A stretch of DNA of 64,000 bases from Spongiibacteraceae bacterium (GTDB lineage: Bacteria > Pseudomonadota > Gammaproteobacteria > Pseudomonadales > Dasaniaceae). Numbering within the stretch: position 1 is the stretch's first letter; each line of letters begins with the position of its first letter. The position numbers and the translations under genes are program-made. The notes below the pieces were generated by a model, which was not told the DNA's origin, made no database searches, and worked only from the letters and a program-made list of their open reading frames with translations. Positions 58,565 through 64,000 of the stretch are shown here, in pieces. The stretch covers positions 1-64,000 of the forward strand of contig JANQLG010000036.1 of NCBI GenBank assembly GCA_028280715.1. Reading direction: 5' to 3'.

Positions 58565-60886
58565 ATGAGCAAAAGAAAATCTGCGGCGCAGAAAAAACGA
58601 CAGGTGATGCCCTGGGCGAAAATGTTAATAGCTCTGGCCGTATTGGCTTGCGTGGGCTTGGTATATCTAGATGCCCAAGTGCGCTACAGCTTTGCCGACA
58701 AGCAATGGCAGGTACCAGCCAGAGTATACGCCAGGGCGCAGCAGTTGCATCAGGGCAAATGGCTGACACAGACGGATCTTGAAACCGAATTAGTCATGCT
58801 CGGCTATGAAAAGAGTACCAACTGGCGACAGCCGGGCCGTTATATGGCTAGTGGTAATCAACTGTGGATCTCAACGCGTGGTTACCGCTCTGTGGCAGGA
58901 CAAGTAAAGCCGCTACGTTTCTCGGTGCACTTCAGTGGTGAAAAGAGCGGTAGTGAAAAAAGCAGTGATGAGAAAATAAGTGGCTTGTTTGATGCCAGTG
59001 GTGCCAGCTTACCAGGCGCAACATTGGAGCCATTGGAAATCGGCAGTATCTATCCACGTCATCGTGAAGACCGATCCCTCATTCGGCTTGATCAGGTGCC
59101 GAGGAGCCTGGTTGATATTTTATTGATTATTGAAGATCGAAACTTTTACCAGCATTTGGGTTTATCTCCGCGAGCCATTGCCAGAGCGTTAGTGGCGAAT
59201 GTGCAGGCAGGGCGAACTGTGCAGGGCGGTAGCACGCTCACTCAACAGCTAGTTAAAAATATGTTTCTAACGACAGACAGAAGTTTCTGGCGCAAAGGTG
59301 TAGAGGCATTAATGGCGCTGCTAGTAGAACTGCATTACAGCAAGCAGGAGATTCTGGAGGCCTATATCAATGAGGTGTATCTGGGTCAGGAAGGTCCGAG
59401 AGCGATACATGGCTTTGATCTCGCCAGTCGGCATTACTTTAATCGCCCATTAACAGAATTGGATCATGGGCAAGTGGCATTATTGGTTGGTCTGGTGAAA
59501 GGGCCTTCCTACTATGACCCCTGGCGTAATCCTGAGCGAGCCACGCAACGGCGTAATATAGTGCTACAGGTGATGTTAGAACAGCAAATGATTACCCCGC
59601 AGCAGCATCAGCAGTTTAGCCATGCGCAGTTGCAATTGGCTAAAGACAGTGCGGTGGATGGTGTGTATCCCGCCTATCTGGACTTAGTACGTAGACAGCT
59701 TCGCCGCGATTACGATGATGAAAGTTTACAAACCGAAGGCATGAAAATTTTCACTGCCTTTGATCCCATCGTACAGCATCATGCGGAGAAGAGCCTTGCC
59801 AATGTACTTAAAAACAAGCAGGAAGATTTACAGGCTGCCATGGTGGTGACCGATGTTAATAATGGTAATGTCATTGCCGTCGTTGGTGGCAGGCAGATGC
59901 GCTACGCTGGTTTTAATCGCGCGTTAGATGCTGTGCGTCCGGTCGGCTCACTGATTAAACCTGCCGTTTACTTAGCGGCTCTGGAACAGAGTAATAAAGG
60001 GGAACAGGACGGATCTGGTTACACTCTCGCTAAAGCCATCAGCGATGGTCCGGTACAAGTACAGGGGCGTGATGGCTCGATGTGGCAACCGCGAAATTTT
60101 GATCGCGAAAGTCACGGCCAAGTGCTTTTGCATAAAGCGCTGGCCAATTCCTATAATCAGGCCACCGCCCGGCTGGGAATGGAAGTAGGCTTGGATAAAG
60201 TATTAGGTATGGTTGATCGCCTTGGTGTAAAGCGTCAGTTACCAGCATTGCCCTCTATGCTATTGGGTGCAGGCGAATTGTCTCCCATTGAAGTTGCATC
60301 CATGTATCAAACTATGGCTTCCCATGGAATGTACAGCCCACTACGCTCTATCATCGATATCGCCGATTCTAACGTGGTTGCTATGGCGCGTTACCCGCTG
60401 AATCAATATCAGGTTATCGATAGGTCTTTAATGCATTTGCTTCATTACGCTATGTTGGAAGTAGTGCGAGAAGGCACTGGTAAAAATGTCTACCAACAAT
60501 TGCCAGCAAACTTCCGTGTTGCCGGTAAAACTGGTACCACCAACGACCTGCGCGATTCCTGGTTTGCCGGCTTTTCCGGTGACTACCTGGCCGTTGTCTG
60601 GATGGGCCGTGACGACAATCAAAGTGCGGGTCTAACTGGCAGCAGCGGCGCATTAACTGTTTGGCGTGAATTTATCGCTAACGCTAGTCATCAACCTTTA
60701 AACTTCAATGCGCCACCGGGTATAACCTATCACTGGATCGACGAAAATACTGGTTTGCTAAGTCGAGAAATGTGCCAAGGCTCTCGCTACATGCCCTTTT
60801 TGCAAGGAACCGCCCCCACCGCTAGAAGCCGATGTCAGGGAGCATTACCAGGAGTATGGCGGTGGTTTAAAAGCATTTTTGATTAG
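58565..60886 (+). CDS. mrcB: Penicillin-binding protein 1B
   Basis: The 773-residue bifunctional murein synthase has a cytoplasmic basic start, one membrane helix (KMLIALAVLACVGLVYLDAQ), a UB2H-like domain, and a GT51 transglycosylase (IEDRNFYQHLGLSPRAI, GGSTLTQQLVKNMFL, LHYSKQEILEAYINEVYLGQ). The transpeptidase has GSLIKPAVY, NSYNQATARLG and GKTGTTNDLRDSW. It polymerises and cross-links peptidoglycan in the periplasm. A serine-rich insert EKSGSEKSSDEKISG lies near residue 130. Confidence 0.95.
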   Translation: MSKRKSAAQKKRQVMPWAKMLIALAVLACVGLVYLDAQVRYSFADKQWQVPARVYARAQQLHQGKWLTQTDLETELVMLGYEKSTNWRQPGRYMASGNQLWISTRGYRSVAGQVKPLRFSVHFSGEKSGSEKSSDEKISGLFDASGASLPGATLEPLEIGSIYPRHREDRSLIRLDQVPRSLVDILLIIEDRNFYQHLGLSPRAIARALVANVQAGRTVQGGSTLTQQLVKNMFLTTDRSFWRKGVEALMALLVELHYSKQEILEAYINEVYLGQEGPRAIHGFDLASRHYFNRPLTELDHGQVALLVGLVKGPSYYDPWRNPERATQRRNIVLQVMLEQQMITPQQHQQFSHAQLQLAKDSAVDGVYPAYLDLVRRQLRRDYDDESLQTEGMKIFTAFDPIVQHHAEKSLANVLKNKQEDLQAAMVVTDVNNGNVIAVVGGRQMRYAGFNRALDAVRPVGSLIKPAVYLAALEQSNKGEQDGSGYTLAKAISDGPVQVQGRDGSMWQPRNFDRESHGQVLLHKALANSYNQATARLGMEVGLDKVLGMVDRLGVKRQLPALPSMLLGAGELSPIEVASMYQTMASHGMYSPLRSIIDIADSNVVAMARYPLNQYQVIDRSLMHLLHYAMLEVVREGTGKNVYQQLPANFRVAGKTGTTNDLRDSWFAGFSGDYLAVVWMGRDDNQSAGLTGSSGALTVWREFIANASHQPLNFNAPPGITYHWIDENTGLLSREMCQGSRYMPFLQGTAPTARSRCQGALPGVWRWFKSIFD

Positions 60887-61000
60887 TTAGGCAGAATAAG
60901 ATTTCTGTACTATTCCTAAGATTGGTAATGAGTTTTATTTTGTAGCATTCTTTGTTCAAAGAAAAATTCTGTAATAAAAATTAACTAGGCGCTTTATCCG

Positions 61001-61028
61001 GTTCAAGCTGACAGATATCAGCTTGAAC
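61001..61028. terminator. Inverted repeat between mrcB and the FG-GAP gene
   Basis: A perfect 11-bp stem GTTCAAGCTGA / TCAGCTTGAAC with a 6-base loop lies between convergent genes. The T run is weak on both sides. Confidence 0.6.
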
Positions 61029-61053
61029 AAATGAGTTCGCTCTATATTTCTAG

Positions 61054-63999
61054 CTACTGAAATACATACATTGCTTTGCTAGTACTAACTAATACTCCAT
61101 GGCTTCCATCACCACGATCTTTACCCTGTTTCATTGCCCCCCGACTTATAGAGCCTATAAGATTAGCGCTGCGCCAGTTCAGTGTTCCGTTCGCAAGAGA
61201 ATATGAAGTTATGCTGGCTCTGTAGGGATAAGTGTTGTTTTGCAGCACATAAATTTCATCTGCACCATCTTCAATGGGCTGGACAAGAACATCCACCGCT
61301 GCTGCGTCGAGATTAATGCTATCTACAGTCTCTAGTGATGAATTAAGAAAATTTAGTGCGTTGTTTGAATGATAGGAATTGTTTGATGTAATGATTTCTT
61401 CGATACCATCACCATTAATATCATAGCTTCCCCAAACAGTGTTCGAGTCGGTGCTGGTGAAGATTAAGTCGTAAGAATCGTCTGTAATATCATAGAGTTT
61501 TGTGCCAAAGCTACCAGCCACTACTATCTCGTGATCACTGTCTTCATCAAGATTAGCAATGAGGTATGAATAAACTCGATCATTTAGGTCGCTTGCCCAT
61601 ATTAAAATTTCATCTTCAATATTGTGAATTTCTAATCGCTCGTTATTCACTAAGGCAATTTCTGCAATATTATCTGCGTTCAAATCCTTTGCGGTAACAT
61701 TTCGACAATCATTTCGATAGTTACTGTCTTCAGAGCTTTGCCATATGGGGGTGCCGGTTGACGCATCGAGTGCTATACAATAATTGCTAAACGCAACTAT
61801 CCAATCCTCATCATTATCACCATCGACATCACCTAAAGCCATGGTGTAGATATCTGATGTTTCGCTGTTCAATTGGTTGGAAATGTCAACGCCCCCATTG
61901 TTAGACAGAGTAACAACCCGTCCACCTCGATCAGAATAATTTTCCGTATCGTAATTTCTAACTGAAAAAGTTGGATATTCATTACCTACGTTATCACTTC
62001 GTACACCAGCGGTAAAAAAGCCATTTCGAAAATCCTGCTGTGCGCCCCCTGACCACTCAGGATCAAGCCCATTATCCACATCAACAATCTGAATAGATCC
62101 CAATGATTGATAGTAACCACTACGATAAATTATTTCATTGCTGCCATCATTGTCGATATCCCCTGAAGTTACCGAATAAATATTCCGCTCATTGGTGTTA
62201 GAGGACGACCATACAGTGCTTAAAGAATTATTATTTAAAATATAGGCCGATAATGTGTTGTTATTGCAAGGACCAACTACCAGCTCTAAGTCCGCACTGC
62301 CGGTAACATCTCCTATGTGTAAACTACATACATTTTGTGTTGTTGAATAAAGAGAGCTTTTTGACTGTGCGCTAAATATATCCAACGTATCATCATAGAT
62401 ATCAGCTGCTACGATTTCGTCCACGCCGTCGTTGTCAATGTCACCAACCGCGATAATGTCTCCGAACTCCTCAATGTAGAGCCATTCATTTGTCAGCGAA
62501 GCGCCATCGTAAACAGATCCGCCCGAACCAATAATTTCGAGCGCATCATCTGCATCAACATTGCCAATTTCGATGCTCCTTCCATATCGACTGCCCGCTA
62601 CAACGTCAAAGTCTGACAGCTGGTCTACATTACTAACATAGAGGTTATTTGGCGGGCCATAAATATTGGGTGAAACTAAAATCACAGCTTGCAAACTACC
62701 ATCATTGTTTAAGTCGGCTACTTCTATGTCGGTAATATCGCTGTCAAAATCGACACTTGCGAGTATTTTGTGAGTGGCGCCGCTGATAACCGACAGATTT
62801 TTACCCACAGCTACGAATACATCATCAATATCATCGTTATCAAAATCAGCCAGAGTGAGACCACGAATGCTCGCTTGATCTGCTAGTAAGTAAGGATAAA
62901 CCCAATCTTGTGCATAGTTGCCACTCTCTCTGCTTACGGAGAATAAGAGAGATTCTGCATCCGATGCATAAATTTTATTTGCTTCTGTTCCATTTTCCTT
63001 GGTGACCGAAATAAATGACTGATACGGGGATACACCTACATTCGTTGCACTACGCACAATAGGTTGATTTTCTGGGAGGCCTTCAACATTGATGGTGCCA
63101 ATGACCTCGGACGATTGGTCGCCCTCAATAGAAACGCTGAAGTCATAGGATTGGGTAGAGAATGTCAATCTAGGCGTCTGCCAGGTGACGTTGCCAGCTG
63201 TATCAATGGTCGCTCCTTCCGGGCCATTAAATATTACATTATCGGGAAACGAATCATTATCCGGGTCGTCCCATGCAACAGTAAATTCGACTAAAATTTC
63301 TTCTGAAACAGTATGTGGTATGTTAGCTAAACTGAGTTGCCCTTGAGAGTCGCCAATGGTGATGTTAGCTTCTTCTACTACTGCGTTGGTTCCGTCGGTT
63401 GCTGTTACCACCACAGAAACTACATCATTTTTAAAATAGTAATCTGATGATAACGTTAGTGCATCGGCACCTTCATGCACCATTAGACCATTAACTAACC
63501 AGCTCACAGAGTAAGAGGCCTGATCATTTTCTCGGTCGTAGACTCTTAAATATGGGAGCGATACATCCACCGTCGAAATGGGGTTAGTTGGGTAAATAGA
63601 TACGTTATATATCTGTGGTGGTGTATTAATCATGCTTACATCAAGTAGAGCCGAAGATTCATTGGTGCCGTCGGAAGCAGTGACCTTGAACTCATATTCA
63701 CCAGTCGTCTCCGTTGAAAACGATAGAACATAAGTCGACGGATAGCTGTGATGCAATTCAACAATAGGCTCTTGAACAAATACGGCTCCATCAGGTGAAG
63801 ATTCAACCGCGACAGAAACATCTATATTTTGTTCTTCGATATCGGTGATGACAAAATATAGATACGTAATTTCTCGATAAGACCGTGAAATATCTTCTGG
63901 TAAATCGAAAAATATGGGTGCGGAGTCAATATCATTGCAGGTGATAGCTATATTTCTTACATCGTTGCCGCTGGCAATACCACTACCATGAGTAATCAT
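61054..63999 (-). CDS. Large secreted FG-GAP/VCBS-repeat protein, N-terminus beyond window
   Basis: At least 981 residues are present and the frame reaches the window edge. The first about 300 residues are Ig/cadherin-like domains (YEFKVTASDGTNESSALLDV, YSVSWLVNGL). The rest carries eight or more calcium-binding FG-GAP/VCBS motifs, including DFDNDDIDDVFVA, DLNNDGSLQAVIL, DIDNDGVDEIVA, DVDGDNDEDWIV and DINGDGIEEII. They probably form a seven-bladed beta-propeller of integrin type. Such proteins are surface or secreted adhesins, or parts of polysaccharide-degrading systems. The first visible methionine is not the true start, since the sequence reads like the inside of a domain. Confidence 0.8.
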   Translation of the reverse strand: MITHGSGIASGNDVRNIAITCNDIDSAPIFFDLPEDISRSYREITYLYFVITDIEEQNIDVSVAVESSPDGAVFVQEPIVELHHSYPSTYVLSFSTETTGEYEFKVTASDGTNESSALLDVSMINTPPQIYNVSIYPTNPISTVDVSLPYLRVYDRENDQASYSVSWLVNGLMVHEGADALTLSSDYYFKNDVVSVVVTATDGTNAVVEEANITIGDSQGQLSLANIPHTVSEEILVEFTVAWDDPDNDSFPDNVIFNGPEGATIDTAGNVTWQTPRLTFSTQSYDFSVSIEGDQSSEVIGTINVEGLPENQPIVRSATNVGVSPYQSFISVTKENGTEANKIYASDAESLLFSVSRESGNYAQDWVYPYLLADQASIRGLTLADFDNDDIDDVFVAVGKNLSVISGATHKILASVDFDSDITDIEVADLNNDGSLQAVILVSPNIYGPPNNLYVSNVDQLSDFDVVAGSRYGRSIEIGNVDADDALEIIGSGGSVYDGASLTNEWLYIEEFGDIIAVGDIDNDGVDEIVAADIYDDTLDIFSAQSKSSLYSTTQNVCSLHIGDVTGSADLELVVGPCNNNTLSAYILNNNSLSTVWSSSNTNERNIYSVTSGDIDNDGSNEIIYRSGYYQSLGSIQIVDVDNGLDPEWSGGAQQDFRNGFFTAGVRSDNVGNEYPTFSVRNYDTENYSDRGGRVVTLSNNGGVDISNQLNSETSDIYTMALGDVDGDNDEDWIVAFSNYCIALDASTGTPIWQSSEDSNYRNDCRNVTAKDLNADNIAEIALVNNERLEIHNIEDEILIWASDLNDRVYSYLIANLDEDSDHEIVVAGSFGTKLYDITDDSYDLIFTSTDSNTVWGSYDINGDGIEEIITSNNSYHSNNALNFLNSSLETVDSINLDAAAVDVLVQPIEDGADEIYVLQNNTYPYRASITSYSLANGTLNWRSANLIGSISRGAMKQGKDRGDGSHGVLVSTSKAMYVFQ

Positions 64000-64000
64000 G

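Noticed and set aside
58383-58769. Extension of the PfkB kinase frame
   Set aside because: It runs antisense through the mrcB start; the true start MKKYHIYGLG at 58382 is typical.
1-64000. tRNA, rRNA, CRISPR, prophage or transposase genes
   Set aside because: None was recognised on either strand by eye; a tRNAscan and HMM search would be decisive.

Overview
The window looks like the chromosome of a free-living, probably marine, gammaproteobacterium of moderate GC content. The strongest clue is the Pseudomonas-type order dksA, gluQRS, cbrX, cbrA, cbrB, small RNA region, pcnB, folK, deoxynucleoside kinase, panB, panC, panD, acs at 38.7-53.2 kb. A large TonB-dependent receptor, a RoxA-like dihaem protein and a PEP-CTERM protein would fit a Cellvibrionales/Spongiibacteraceae-type organism. 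That lineage is inferred from gene content only.

Layout. 0-1.7 kb: a flavin-type PPOX protein and a YbgA-like DUF523/DUF1722 protein behind a putative ECF11-type promoter. 2.2-13.2 kb: a probable catabolic island with a saccharopine-dehydrogenase-like oxidoreductase, a dihaem cytochrome, a TonB receptor, a P460-like haem protein, a MalT-type (LAL) regulator and a DUF3237 protein. Three of its promoters share one palindromic operator at the same spacing from a -10-like hexamer. 13.4-14.5 kb: a hypothetical protein and a TlpA-like thioredoxin. 14.9-21.5 kb: an integron cassette array with nine recognisable attC sites, one decayed attC-like site and eleven mostly unknown small genes, with no integrase in the window. 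21.6-24.2 kb: small metabolic and unknown genes. 24.3-29.2 kb: an isoquinoline-1-oxidoreductase-type molybdoenzyme (two subunits), an extended SDR reductase and a TetR regulator.

29.2-36.9 kb: an ECF11 sigma factor and ChrR-type anti-sigma factor face, across divergent ECF promoters, a seven-gene lipid-modification operon (NTF2-like, SDR, FAD amine-oxidase-like, DUF1365, CFA-synthase-like, DUF2878, unknown periplasmic protein). This is the classical singlet-oxygen stress arrangement. 37.0-37.2 kb holds an interspersed repeat. 37.2-53.2 kb is housekeeping plus the CbrAB carbon/nitrogen control system. Downstream of cbrB are two tandem copies of a whole module: CbrB-like upstream sites, a sigma-54 promoter, A-rich Hfq-type motifs and a conserved hairpin. 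They read as two CrcZ-like small RNAs.

53.3-60.9 kb: a MORN-repeat protein, fbp, sfsA, a stand-alone LuxR-type HTH protein, a cyclic-nucleotide-binding protein, a PfkB sugar/nucleoside kinase and mrcB (PBP1b). 61-64 kb: the C-terminal part of a very large secreted FG-GAP/VCBS-repeat protein that runs off the window.

No rRNA, tRNA, CRISPR array, transposase or phage gene was recognised.
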